This document shows, in pieces, positions 22,844-30,675 of a stretch of DNA of 64,000 nucleotides (its first letter is position 1; the number at the start of each line of letters is the position of its first letter). The DNA lies in NCBI GenBank assembly GCA_030424595.1, contig JAUHWG010000009.1:62001-126000 (forward strand), given 5' to 3'. The DNA comes from Polyangia bacterium (lineage in GTDB: Bacteria > Myxococcota_A > Polyangia > Nannocystales > Nannocystaceae). The notes under the pieces are model-generated. The model was not told where the DNA came from, made no database searches, and saw nothing but the letters and a program-made list of their open reading frames with translations. The position numbers were made by a program, and so were the translations under genes.

Positions 22844-22857
22844 CCTTCTTACGAAGG
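22844..22857 (+). promoter_or_regulatory. Hairpin covering the Abi ribosome-binding site
   Basis: CCTTC-TTAC-GAAGG: the GAAGG at 22853-22857 is the Shine-Dalgarno of the downstream ATG (8-base spacing) and pairs with CCTTC just upstream. A second small stem CTTCC/GGAAG lies at 22828-22842. Confidence 0.4.
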
Positions 22858-22865
22858 CGTGCAAA

Positions 22866-23795
22866 ATGGCGGGTTCTTCATTGGTTTCGTTCAACAAGCC
22901 AGCCCTCAATCCCGACCAACTCCTCGCGAAGCTAGAGGCGCAAGGGGTTGTCGTGCACGATAGAGCCGGGGCTCTGGCCTACCTCTCCTACGTGGGGGGC
23001 TATCGCCTCAAAGGCTACTGGTTTCACCTCATCGATCCGGTGAGTCGTCGGTTTCGCGTGCCGGTGAGCTTCGAGGCGATCATCGATCGCTGCGAGTTCG
23101 ATCTAGGTCTTCGGAAGATCACGTTTGGGGCGCTCGCGCGGATTGAGGCCGCATGCCGTGCTTCGTTCTCCAACGTGTTGAGCCGTAGGTACGGTCCCCA
23201 CTGGTTCCTCGACGCTCAGGTGTTGAAGCCGAGCCTGAGGTTTGGTCTGGGCGGGGTGCTGCAGAGCATTGAGAAGGGAGTGATGCGAGGGCAGGGTGGA
23301 AAGCGAGACGCTGGGGTCGGCTTTCTGAAGCACTACGTGACGAAGTACTCCGATCCCTACTTGCCGCCAAGCTGGGGCGTGGCCGAGTCGGTGACGTTCG
23401 GGTTCTGGTCGAGGATCTTTGGGATACTGCGGAGCAGCGAGGACAAGGCAGAGATTGCGTTGCTGCTCAACGTGGATCACAGCCCTGTCTTCGCCTCGTG
23501 GTTGCACAGCCTAACGCACTTGAGAAATACGGTTTGCCATCACGGGAGACTCCTGGGGAGGTCGCTTGCATTTCCACCGATGCCCTACAAGCGAAAGGGT
23601 CTGCACTTCCCTCAGAGCGAAGGCAATACCTTCTTTGTTCGCGCGGCCGTCATCAACTGTCTCCTGCGTGCCGTCCCTCTGTCGTCGAGGTGGACTCAAG
23701 AGCTAGAGGAACTCTTCCACCGCTATCCGACAGTGGACCCCAAGGATGTGGGTTTCTCTCGTGGCTGGGCGGACTCCGAGCTTTGGGTTAAGTGA
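22866..23795 (+). CDS. Abi_2/AbiD-AbiF-like abortive infection protein (HEPN)
   Basis: A 309-aa member of the Abi_2 family (AbiD/AbiF type), which acts in phage defence and is related to HEPN ribonucleases. The N-terminus (KPALNPDQLLAKLEAQGVVV and YLSYVGGYRLKGYW) matches the family opening, and FASWLHSLTHLRNTVCHHGR near residue 220 carries the HEPN Rx4H motif. ATG 22866 is preferred because GAAGG lies 8 bases before it; an ATG at 22836 has none. The gene is visibly less G+C-rich than its neighbours (for example AAG TAC TCC, TTT GGG ATA), which fits recent transfer. It stands alone; no companion defence gene is seen. The target is unknown. Confidence 0.85.
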   Translation: MAGSSLVSFNKPALNPDQLLAKLEAQGVVVHDRAGALAYLSYVGGYRLKGYWFHLIDPVSRRFRVPVSFEAIIDRCEFDLGLRKITFGALARIEAACRASFSNVLSRRYGPHWFLDAQVLKPSLRFGLGGVLQSIEKGVMRGQGGKRDAGVGFLKHYVTKYSDPYLPPSWGVAESVTFGFWSRIFGILRSSEDKAEIALLLNVDHSPVFASWLHSLTHLRNTVCHHGRLLGRSLAFPPMPYKRKGLHFPQSEGNTFFVRAAVINCLLRAVPLSSRWTQELEELFHRYPTVDPKDVGFSRGWADSELWVK

Positions 23796-23894
23796 GCAAG
23801 GACGCTCCTCGGGCGAAGGTTGACCGCCTAGAGTGGCAGATCTCCTTCGATGCCCAGGGAGCAGGAGTGCCTCGTCCGGCCTTGCGCTCGCGGC

Positions 23895-25850
23895 CTACTC
23901 GACCGGCAGCGAGCGCCCTGTGGTCAGCGACCAGGTGGTCCGCTCGATCGGGTACTTGGTCTTGAAGACCACCCGCTTCGAGTCGCCGCTGAAGAAGGGG
24001 GAGTGATCGTCGAGGCCGTTTTGCGTGAGCAGGCGGGCGTCGCTCTCACCGCTCATGGCGACCAGGCCGATCTCGTAGTCGTTGTCGCTCTCGGCCTCGG
24101 AGTTGGCGATGGTGTAGGTGACCCACTTGCCGTCGGCGGAGACGGCCGGGTCGGAGACCGATCCGTCGTCCGTCAGGCGGATCGCCTCGTCGAAGCGGGT
24201 GGCGTCGAGGGTGATCAGGCGGACGTCGGCGGGGTGCTCCGGATCGGGCTCGAACGCGGGCGCCTCGGCGAGCGCCTCGGTGAAGAGGGTCGGGTAGTCG
24301 GCGGGGAGGTCGAGGCGGAAGAGGCTCGCGGCGTGGGGCCCAGCGCTGACGACCACCAGGCGCGGGTTCGCATCGCCCGCGCCCTTCGGCGCCGCGGCGA
24401 GCGAGAAGATGTTGTAGGAGCCGGCGACCACCTGCGGGCCGATCTCGAGGGCGACGCCGGGGTGGTGGCGGCTGAGCAGGAGAACACCCTGACCCGCGTC
24501 TCCCTCGCGGTAGCTCGAGACCACCGCGAGGTGATCGGCGTCGAGCCAGACCGGGGCAGAGACCGAGATCCGGGTGCTGCGCAGGAGGTCGAGCGGCGGC
24601 TCGTCGCCGGGGGCGAGGAGCTCGACGACCGCGTCGATGACGTCGTTGCCCTCGTGGCGCGAGCGGGCGACCCAACCGCTGGCGTGCGGCGCTCCGGGAT
24701 CGTCCTTGCGGTTGGCGAGGCGCGGCAGCGTGCCCCGGTCGACGAGCTGGCAGGTGCCGTCGGCGGGAGCGTCGGCGCTGAGGGTGAAGAGGCGAGAGTC
24801 GCCGCTCTGGTCGATGAGCAGGGCGTCGCCGCTGGGGGCCTGGCGAAAGCGGGGCCGACGTCCGCTCTGGTCGAGCGCGCCCTCGAAGACGGCCTCGCAG
24901 ACGCTGCGCTCGCCCTCGCCGGTGGACGAGGGCTGGAAGAAGAAGCGCCAGGCGTCGTCGAGCGAGAGATCCGCGCTGAGCCCGTTTTTGGAGGTGAAGT
25001 TGGCGGTCCGGCTGGGGATCAGCACGCCGCCGTTGGCGAGGGCGATCGGGTGGACGCTCTCGTGGAGCGAGCCGAGGAGCGCCGGCTTGTCGCGGCCGCG
25101 CTCCTGGTCGATCAGCAGCTCGCGCGAGGCCTCCTCGATCTTGGCGATGGTCTTCACCGCCTCGTCGATCGTCGAGACCCGCTCGATCGCCATCTCGAGC
25201 TGGTTGGCGAGGATGAGCACCTCGGGGCCGCCCTCGGGGTTCTCGGTCAGGGCGCTGTGGAGCGGCTCCTGGGCGAAGAGCGCGGTCAGGAGGTCGAGGT
25301 CGATCCCGGGGACCAGATCGGAGCGCTCCGGGGTGACGGTCATCCTGTGGGGGAAGGCGAAATCGCCCGCCGAGACCACGGCGAAGCGGTTGGCGTCGAC
25401 GAAGCTCGGCACGCCGCCCTCGACCTCGATCTTCGAGAAGTCGACCTGCTCGGGGTTCTCGAAGGCGACGTAGGCGTAGCCGCCGAAGTCGGCGAGCTGG
25501 AGGATCGCCGTGACGTCGTCGAGCTCCTCGACCTCCGCGAGCTCCGGCATCATCTCGATCGCCTTCTCGACAAAGGCGTCCTGGCGCTGCTCCAGCACCT
25601 TGAAGCCGTACTCCTCCATCGAGTGGCGGTAGTGGAACGACCCCTTGGTGACGATCATGATCGACGAGCCCTCCTCGGGCGCGCCGATGGGTCCTCCGCG
25701 GGTCAGGTAGAACCCGGCGCCTGCGATCGCGACGATCCCACCGAGGGCGATCAGCTTGGAGCGGTTGGAGCTCTGGAGGACTTCAATGTCGGAGTGGGAG
25801 CGAGAGGCGGAGCCCATGGGCGCAAGCTTGGCATATTCGTTCGCGGACAT
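23895..25850 (-). CDS. Membrane-anchored beta-propeller-like protein
   Basis: A 651-aa protein with one transmembrane helix near residues 30-50 (LIALGGIVAIAGAGFYL) and a large periplasmic part. The C-terminal third has TolB/WD40-like blades: DPAVSADGKWVTYTIANSE and DHSPFFSGDSKRVVFKTK. The middle contains IDEAVKTIAKIEEASREL, likely helical. The overall picture is a periplasmic propeller, often a protein-protein interaction platform. The start ATG 25850 is tentative; ATG 25817 is also possible, and neither has a clear ribosome-binding site. It is convergent with the Abi gene and divergent from the GAK-like cluster. No specific family name can be given. Confidence 0.65.
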   Translation of the reverse strand: MSANEYAKLAPMGSASRSHSDIEVLQSSNRSKLIALGGIVAIAGAGFYLTRGGPIGAPEEGSSIMIVTKGSFHYRHSMEEYGFKVLEQRQDAFVEKAIEMMPELAEVEELDDVTAILQLADFGGYAYVAFENPEQVDFSKIEVEGGVPSFVDANRFAVVSAGDFAFPHRMTVTPERSDLVPGIDLDLLTALFAQEPLHSALTENPEGGPEVLILANQLEMAIERVSTIDEAVKTIAKIEEASRELLIDQERGRDKPALLGSLHESVHPIALANGGVLIPSRTANFTSKNGLSADLSLDDAWRFFFQPSSTGEGERSVCEAVFEGALDQSGRRPRFRQAPSGDALLIDQSGDSRLFTLSADAPADGTCQLVDRGTLPRLANRKDDPGAPHASGWVARSRHEGNDVIDAVVELLAPGDEPPLDLLRSTRISVSAPVWLDADHLAVVSSYREGDAGQGVLLLSRHHPGVALEIGPQVVAGSYNIFSLAAAPKGAGDANPRLVVVSAGPHAASLFRLDLPADYPTLFTEALAEAPAFEPDPEHPADVRLITLDATRFDEAIRLTDDGSVSDPAVSADGKWVTYTIANSEAESDNDYEIGLVAMSGESDARLLTQNGLDDHSPFFSGDSKRVVFKTKYPIERTTWSLTTGRSLPVE

Positions 25851-25948
25851 GGCGGGCGAATGAGCGCTGTGGGCGGGGAGAAATGTTCGCCTGGGGGGCC
25901 CTGGGGCCGCTTGGACGGTGATCGCGCGGCAGGGGCGCATGTGACGCC

Positions 25949-25978
25949 TTGTGACCCCTCGGCGGCTTGCGCTAGCCT
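25949..25978 (+). promoter_or_regulatory. Putative promoter of the GAK-like cluster
   Basis: TTGTGA (25949-25954), 18 bases, TAGCCT (25973-25978). The -10 hexamer is identical to that proposed for the Abi gene. It would give a leader of about 40 bases before the first amphi-Trp ATG. Confidence 0.4.
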
Positions 25979-26021
25979 GGCACGCGCCCGTGGTCCACGG
26001 ACGCGTTTGGGAGTGCGTCGA

Positions 26022-26468
26022 ATGTCAAAACAGGAAATGCGTTATTCCGCGGCGCTCAGCCGTGAACAGGCCGCTGCATCCCTCGAGGAGCTGGCCGCTG
26101 CCCTCCGGGCCGGGACGATCCGGGTCAAGGCCGGCGACCGTGAGCTCGTGATCAGCCCGCGCGATGTCGTCGATCTCGAGCTCGACGTCAGCCGCAAGGG
26201 CGACAAGGGCAAGCTCCGCCTCGAGCTGAGCTGGCGCGAGCTCCAGGACGCCGACGGAGCCCACGGCCTCCGCTTTGAGGCGGTCGACGCCGGAGAGGGC
26301 GGTGATGACGACGCGGGCGGAGAGGACGGCGATGACGACGACGAGGCCGCGGCCAGCCCGGACGGCGATGACGGCGACGGCGAAGAGGCTGAGGGCGAGG
26401 ACGCTCCGGCGGGCGAGGACGCCCCGGCGAGCGAGGACGCCCCGGCGAGCGAGGAGACGCAGAGCTAG
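26022..26468 (+). CDS. Amphi-Trp domain protein with acidic tail (GAK-like cluster, gene 1)
   Basis: A 148-aa protein. The first 80 residues form an amphi-Trp domain: an N-terminal helix (LSREQAAASLEELAAALRAG), the LVISPRDVVDLELDVSRKG strand block, and the closing RLELSW with its tryptophan. From about residue 85 it is an acidic, disordered tail with DAPASE-type repeats. GGGAG lies about 9 bases before the ATG. The domain is a small family of unknown biochemistry that often sits beside ATP-grasp and HprK-like genes. Here it opens a six-gene cluster; the small proteins may be the substrates or carriers on which the enzymes act, which is inference. Confidence 0.78.
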   Translation: MSKQEMRYSAALSREQAAASLEELAAALRAGTIRVKAGDRELVISPRDVVDLELDVSRKGDKGKLRLELSWRELQDADGAHGLRFEAVDAGEGGDDDAGGEDGDDDDEAAASPDGDDGDGEEAEGEDAPAGEDAPASEDAPASEETQS

Positions 26469-26510
26469 TCGCGGCGGGCCCGTCGAGGCTCGCTGGTGGC
26501 GACTGTGCTC

Positions 26511-26587
26511 GGTTCGGGCTCGGTTCGGGCTCGGTTCGGGCTCGGTTCGGGCTCGGTTCGGGCTCGGTTCGGGCTCGGTTCGGGCTC
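26511..26587. repeat. 11-bp tandem repeat array
   Basis: Seven perfect consecutive copies of GGTTCGGGCTC, then a diverged GGTTCGCGCC. It lies between the two amphi-Trp genes. There are no spacers, so it is a minisatellite and not a CRISPR array. Confidence 0.9.
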
Positions 26588-26696
26588 GGTTCGCGCCGAG
26601 TTCGCGCCGGCTTCGCCGTCCACCGGGGGTGCGGGGGCTGCGGTGAGCGACGCAGGGGCCGGCTCGTAGTACTCTGCTCGGCCCCCCGGAGCGCGC

Positions 26697-26990
26697 ATGG
26701 CCAGCGACCACGAAGAATTCCGTCACGAATCCCTAGAAGATCGCCAGTCGATCGCCAAGTACCTCAACGCGCTCTCTGAGGCGTTCGCCAACGGGAATCT
26801 GACCTTTGGCCACAACGGTCAGGCGATCGAGCTCGAGCCGCGCGGGCTCCTGAAGTTCGACGTCAAGGCCTCGCGCAAGCGCGGCGCGGTCAAGGTCTCG
26901 CTCCGCCTGAACTGGCAGGAGGACGAGGAGGACCGCGATCCGAGCGTCGGCTCTCTGGTGATCAAGACTAGCGACGGTGGGACCTCCTAA
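26697..26990 (+). CDS. Second amphi-Trp domain protein (GAK-like cluster, gene 2)
   Basis: A 97-aa protein, nearly all amphi-Trp domain: SLEDRQSIAKYLNALSEAFA helix, IELEPRGLLKFDVKASRKRG, and VSLRLNWQEDEED, which carries the signature tryptophan. It is clearly related to the protein encoded 230 bases upstream but lacks the acidic tail. GGAG precedes the ATG. The PhoU-phosphotransferase gene starts two bases after its stop codon, so it belongs to the same operon. The role is unknown; by position it could be a small client protein of the enzymes that follow. Confidence 0.82.
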   Translation: MASDHEEFRHESLEDRQSIAKYLNALSEAFANGNLTFGHNGQAIELEPRGLLKFDVKASRKRGAVKVSLRLNWQEDEEDRDPSVGSLVIKTSDGGTS

Positions 26991-26992
26991 GT

Positions 26993-28630
26993 ATGCCCAG
27001 CCGGGCGATCCAAGAGAATTTTCGCTTCCTCGTCCTCGAGGTCACAAAGCAGGTCGAGTCGACGGTCCGCGTCCTGACGACCGGCGACGAGTCGCTTATC
27101 GACTCGGTGTACCTCAAGGACGACTACATCGATAACCTCCGCGGCTTCATCGACAGCAAGTGCCTGACGGTGATCCGCGACGCGGAGGAGGGCGACCAGC
27201 GGACCGTCGAGCTCGCCCGCGCGGTCGACATCGTCACCAACAACCTCGAGCGGATGGCCGACTTCGCGGTCAACATCCTCCGCCAGTACAAGTACATCAA
27301 GGACCACACGGTCCTCCGCCGCTACGAGTTTGAGCCGCTCTTTGACGAGGTGCTCGGCGGCCTCGGGCGGGTCTCCGAGGCGGTCTTTCAGGCCGACGTG
27401 TCCGAGGCGCTGCAGATCTGCCGCGCCGAGATCAACCTCGACGAGATGTACGCGGAGCGCTTCCGCCGGGTGATGTCGGAGCTGCGGGCCGGCGGCGAGG
27501 AGGTCGAGGACCTGGTCACCACCCTCTTCATCGCCCGCTACCTCGAGCGGATGGGCGACTCGCTGCTCAACATCGGCGAGGCCGTGATCTCGCTCTCCCT
27601 GCACGAGCGGCTCAAGATCCACCAGTATTGGGCGCTCGAGGAGACCCTCGACGTCGGCAAGGGCGAGAGCAAGGGGCTCAGCCTCGAGACGATCTTTGAG
27701 ACCCGCTCGGGCTGTCGGATAGGCAAGGTCCGCGACCACCGTGAGGGCTCCGAGGGCAACCTCGTCCTCTTCAAGGAGGGGCAGCGAGACAAGCTGGTCG
27801 AGGAGCGCGACGGGATCCACTTCTGGCACGAGCGCTTCCCCGACCTGGCGCCGAAGATCCTCGGCTGGCACGAGGCGGATCACCACGCGTCGCTCCTCCT
27901 CGAGTACCTCAGCGGTCAGACCTTTCAGCAGGTGGTCCTCGGCGGATCGGGGGCCGAGCTGAGCGCGGCCCTGCAGGCGCTGGGGCTGACCCTGCGCTCG
28001 ATCTGGGAGGAGACCCGGGTCGACGAGCCGATCCAGCCGGGCTTCCTCGGTCAGATCGCCAAGCGCCTGCGCGACGTCAAGAAGGTCCACCCCGACTTCG
28101 GCGGCGCCAGCGATGAGCAGATCGGCGCCCTCAAGGTGCCTGCCTTCGAGGATCTGCTCCGGCGGGCCGAGGCGATCGAAGCGCTGCTCCCGGCGCCCTT
28201 CTCGACCTACATCCACGGCGACTTCAACGTCGACAACATCATCTTCGACCCCGCCGCCGACCGCCTCCACTTCATCGACCTCCACCGCTCGCGGCGCTTT
28301 GACTACGTCCAGGACGTGTCGGTCTTCATGGTCTCGAACTTCCGCCTGCCGGTGATCGACAAGGCCGTGCGGCGGCGGCTCTCGGCGGTGATCCTCGCGG
28401 TCTACCGCTTCGTCCAGAGCTTCGCCCGCGACGCCGGCGACACCACCTTCGAGGCCCGGCTCTGCCTCGGCCTGGTCCGCTCGCTGACGACGTCGACCCG
28501 CTTCGTCCTCGATCCGGACTTCGCGCAGGCGATGTACCTGCGGGCGCGCTACCTCTTGGAGCGCTTGCTGGCTCACGAGGGCGACGACTGGAGCACCTTC
28601 GTCCTGCCGACGAATGTGCTACGTTACTGA
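26993..28630 (+). CDS. PhoU-domain/aminoglycoside-phosphotransferase-fold fusion protein (GAK-like cluster)
   Basis: A 545-aa fusion. Residues about 1-215 are PhoU-like helical repeats: IVTNNLERMADFAVNI and, in the second half, FIARYLERMGDSLLNIGE, the paired E/D-rich signatures of PhoU metal binding. Residues about 230-545 have a kinase-like fold of the APH type, with HGDFNVDNIIFD at 408-419 as Brenner-like catalytic loop and FIDLHRS as the metal-binding segment. The nucleotide loop is less clear. It could phosphorylate a small molecule or protein, or the fold could be regulatory. Tight spacing on both sides ties it to the amphi-Trp and ATP-grasp genes. No substrate is known to me. Confidence 0.8.
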   Translation: MPSRAIQENFRFLVLEVTKQVESTVRVLTTGDESLIDSVYLKDDYIDNLRGFIDSKCLTVIRDAEEGDQRTVELARAVDIVTNNLERMADFAVNILRQYKYIKDHTVLRRYEFEPLFDEVLGGLGRVSEAVFQADVSEALQICRAEINLDEMYAERFRRVMSELRAGGEEVEDLVTTLFIARYLERMGDSLLNIGEAVISLSLHERLKIHQYWALEETLDVGKGESKGLSLETIFETRSGCRIGKVRDHREGSEGNLVLFKEGQRDKLVEERDGIHFWHERFPDLAPKILGWHEADHHASLLLEYLSGQTFQQVVLGGSGAELSAALQALGLTLRSIWEETRVDEPIQPGFLGQIAKRLRDVKKVHPDFGGASDEQIGALKVPAFEDLLRRAEAIEALLPAPFSTYIHGDFNVDNIIFDPAADRLHFIDLHRSRRFDYVQDVSVFMVSNFRLPVIDKAVRRRLSAVILAVYRFVQSFARDAGDTTFEARLCLGLVRSLTTSTRFVLDPDFAQAMYLRARYLLERLLAHEGDDWSTFVLPTNVLRY

Positions 28631-28672
28631 CCCTGCGGGCCCCCTGCGGGCCCCAGGAAGCCTGAGGAGCCC

Positions 28673-29551
28673 ATGAAATCGAAGAAGATCGCGGTCGTCG
28701 GCACCCCCGGTGGTTGGTCGACAGAGCGCCTCGCGGACGCCGTGGCCGAACGCACGGGTTTTCGCGCGGTTGTCGACATGGCCGGCGTGGTCTGTGACCT
28801 GAGCCGCGGCGAGGTCCGCTTCGGCGAGCTCGACCTGTGCGAGCTCGACGGGGTGATCATCAAGAAGATAAGCCCCCTCTACGCCCCGGACATCCTCGAC
28901 CGGCTAGAGCTGCTGCGCTTCGCCCAGTCCCGCGGGGTCAAGATCTTCTCCGATCCGGAGCGGGTGATCCGGGTGCTCGATCGCCTGGCCTGCACCGTCA
29001 GCCTCCGGATCGCCGGCGTCGAGATGCCGCCGACGACGATCACCGCCGACCTCAAGGGGGCCCGCGAGGCGGTCGCCCGCTACGGCGCCGCGGTCTGCAA
29101 GCCGCTCTTCTCGACCAAGGCCCGGGGCATGGAGATCATCACCGACGGGCCGGAGGCGGAGGAGCGCCTCGCGGCGTTCCAGGCCGCGGGCAACCCGGTG
29201 ATCTACCTTCAGGAGAAGATCCCGGACCTAGGCTCGGACCTCGGGGTGGTCTTCCTCGGCGGCGAGTACGTCGCGACCTACGCGCGGGTGGGGGCGGGCA
29301 CCTCGTGGAACACGACGATCCACGACGGCGGCCGCTACCAGGCCTTTGAGCCAGGTCCGGAGATCATCGAGCTCGCCCGTCGGTCGCAGGCGCCCTTCGG
29401 CCTCGACTTCACCTGCGTCGACGTCGTCCTCACCCCCAAGGGTCCGCAGGTCTTCGAGGTCTCCGCCTTTGGCGGCTTTCGCGGGCTCCTCGACGCCCAC
29501 AGGATCGACGCCGCCGAGCTCTACTCGAACTACGTCCTGGAGCGGGTCTAG
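28673..29551 (+). CDS. ATP-grasp enzyme of the GAK type
   Basis: A 292-aa RimK-like ATP-grasp ligase. ATP-binding features include VCKPLFSTKARGMEII (about 142-157), YLQEKIP (the adenine-contacting acidic/basic segment), LGSDLGVVFLGG, and the metal-binding end VDVVLTPKGPQVFEVSAFGGF with Asp and Glu and the expected Asn replaced by Ser or Ala. Such enzymes form amide or thioester bonds with ATP, often adding amino acids to a peptide or protein. A GAGGAG ribosome-binding site precedes the ATG. HprK-related kinase B begins two bases after its stop codon. The substrate is not established; in this family it is found together with HprK-B and a CofD-like protein. Confidence 0.86.
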   Translation: MKSKKIAVVGTPGGWSTERLADAVAERTGFRAVVDMAGVVCDLSRGEVRFGELDLCELDGVIIKKISPLYAPDILDRLELLRFAQSRGVKIFSDPERVIRVLDRLACTVSLRIAGVEMPPTTITADLKGAREAVARYGAAVCKPLFSTKARGMEIITDGPEAEERLAAFQAAGNPVIYLQEKIPDLGSDLGVVFLGGEYVATYARVGAGTSWNTTIHDGGRYQAFEPGPEIIELARRSQAPFGLDFTCVDVVLTPKGPQVFEVSAFGGFRGLLDAHRIDAAELYSNYVLERV

Positions 29552-29553
29552 CC

Positions 29554-30675
29554 ATGTCTGAGAGCACCCCCACGAGCGTCCGCGCCTTCGCAGAGACGCT
29601 CCGCCGCCGCTATCCGGTGGTCGACAGCCTCGGGCTCCGCTTGGCGGACGTCCGTGTCGTCGTCCGCAGCAACGACCAGAGGCACATCGACGAGCTCCGC
29701 GCCTATTTCGGCGAGTTCGTCGTCGACGACGCCGGTGACGACGCGATCGAGATCTTCGCCTTCGAGGGGGACGAGCCCGACCTGAGCGGCCTCGACCTGA
29801 CGGTGCGGCCGCCGGAGCCGGGCAAGAGCTCGATCAAGGAGGCGTACATCGACCTCGACGACGGCCGGATCATCCGCAAGCTCAAGACCGGCGTGGTCTT
29901 CCTGGCCGGCGGCGGGGTCCACGTCGCGGTCGGCCCCTGCCGGGCCCACCCCAACCAGATCGTCAACTTCGTCAACAACCGCTTCATCGAGGTGCGGATG
30001 CGCGAGGGCTCGCTGCTCTGCCACGCAGCGGCGGTGGCCAAGGGCGATCGCGGGCTCGTCCTCGCCGGCTTCTCCGGGATGGGCAAGTCGACCCTGGCGC
30101 TCCACCTGATGGAGGAGGGCCTCGACTACGTCAGCAACGATCGCCTGCTCATCCGCCGGGCCCCAGGGGCGCCTGAGGGCGAGCTTCTGAGCTGCGGCGT
30201 GCCGAAGCTGCCGCGGATCAACCCCGGGACCGCGCTCAGCATCCCCCGCCTCCGCCCGATCGTCCCGGAGGAGCTGCGGGTCCGCTACGACGCCCTGCCC
30301 GTCGGCGAGCTGTGGGCGATCGAGGAGAAGTACGACGTCGACGTCGACACGTTCTACGGGATCGGCAAGATCCGCCTGATCGCGCCGGTCCAGACCCTGA
30401 TGATCCTCAACTGGCGGCGCGACGCCGGCCCCTGTGAGATCCGGCCGATCAAGCTCGAGGAGCGGCCAGAGCTCCTCGCGGTGGTGATGAAGACCGCCGG
30501 GCTCTTCTACGAGGAGCGCGCCGGGTCCCTGCCGGCGGAGCCCGATCCTGCGCGCTACATCGAGCTGCTCCGCGGCTTCCACGTCGTCGAGCTCGCCGGC
30601 GGGGTCGACTTCCCGGCGGCGGTCGCCTACGGCTGCGCGCGGCTCGGGGCCGCAGAGGCGGGCGAGCCCGGATGA
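29554..30675 (+). CDS. HprK-related kinase B (GAK-like cluster)
   Basis: A 373-aa protein of the HPr-kinase-like superfamily, subgroup B. The P-loop is GFSGMGKST (172-180), followed by YVSNDRLLIRR, the Walker-B-like Asp segment, and a conserved HprK-type core. The N-terminal 120 residues are specific to this subgroup. The classical HprK phosphorylates a serine on HPr; no HPr is in the window, so another small protein (possibly an amphi-Trp protein) may be the acceptor, which is inference. The stop codon overlaps the CofD-like start codon as ATGA. Family assignment is based on the P-loop and the neighbours. Confidence 0.87.
   Translation: MSESTPTSVRAFAETLRRRYPVVDSLGLRLADVRVVVRSNDQRHIDELRAYFGEFVVDDAGDDAIEIFAFEGDEPDLSGLDLTVRPPEPGKSSIKEAYIDLDDGRIIRKLKTGVVFLAGGGVHVAVGPCRAHPNQIVNFVNNRFIEVRMREGSLLCHAAAVAKGDRGLVLAGFSGMGKSTLALHLMEEGLDYVSNDRLLIRRAPGAPEGELLSCGVPKLPRINPGTALSIPRLRPIVPEELRVRYDALPVGELWAIEEKYDVDVDTFYGIGKIRLIAPVQTLMILNWRRDAGPCEIRPIKLEERPELLAVVMKTAGLFYEERAGSLPAEPDPARYIELLRGFHVVELAGGVDFPAAVAYGCARLGAAEAGEPG

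Noticed and set aside
23850..26468. An 872-aa plus-strand open frame opposite the propeller gene
   Set aside because: Only the final 148 residues, from ATG 26022, form a recognisable amphi-Trp protein; the earlier part is antisense of the 23895-25850 gene.
26511..26587. Possible CRISPR-like array
   Set aside because: The 11-bp units are head to tail without spacers, and no cas genes are nearby.
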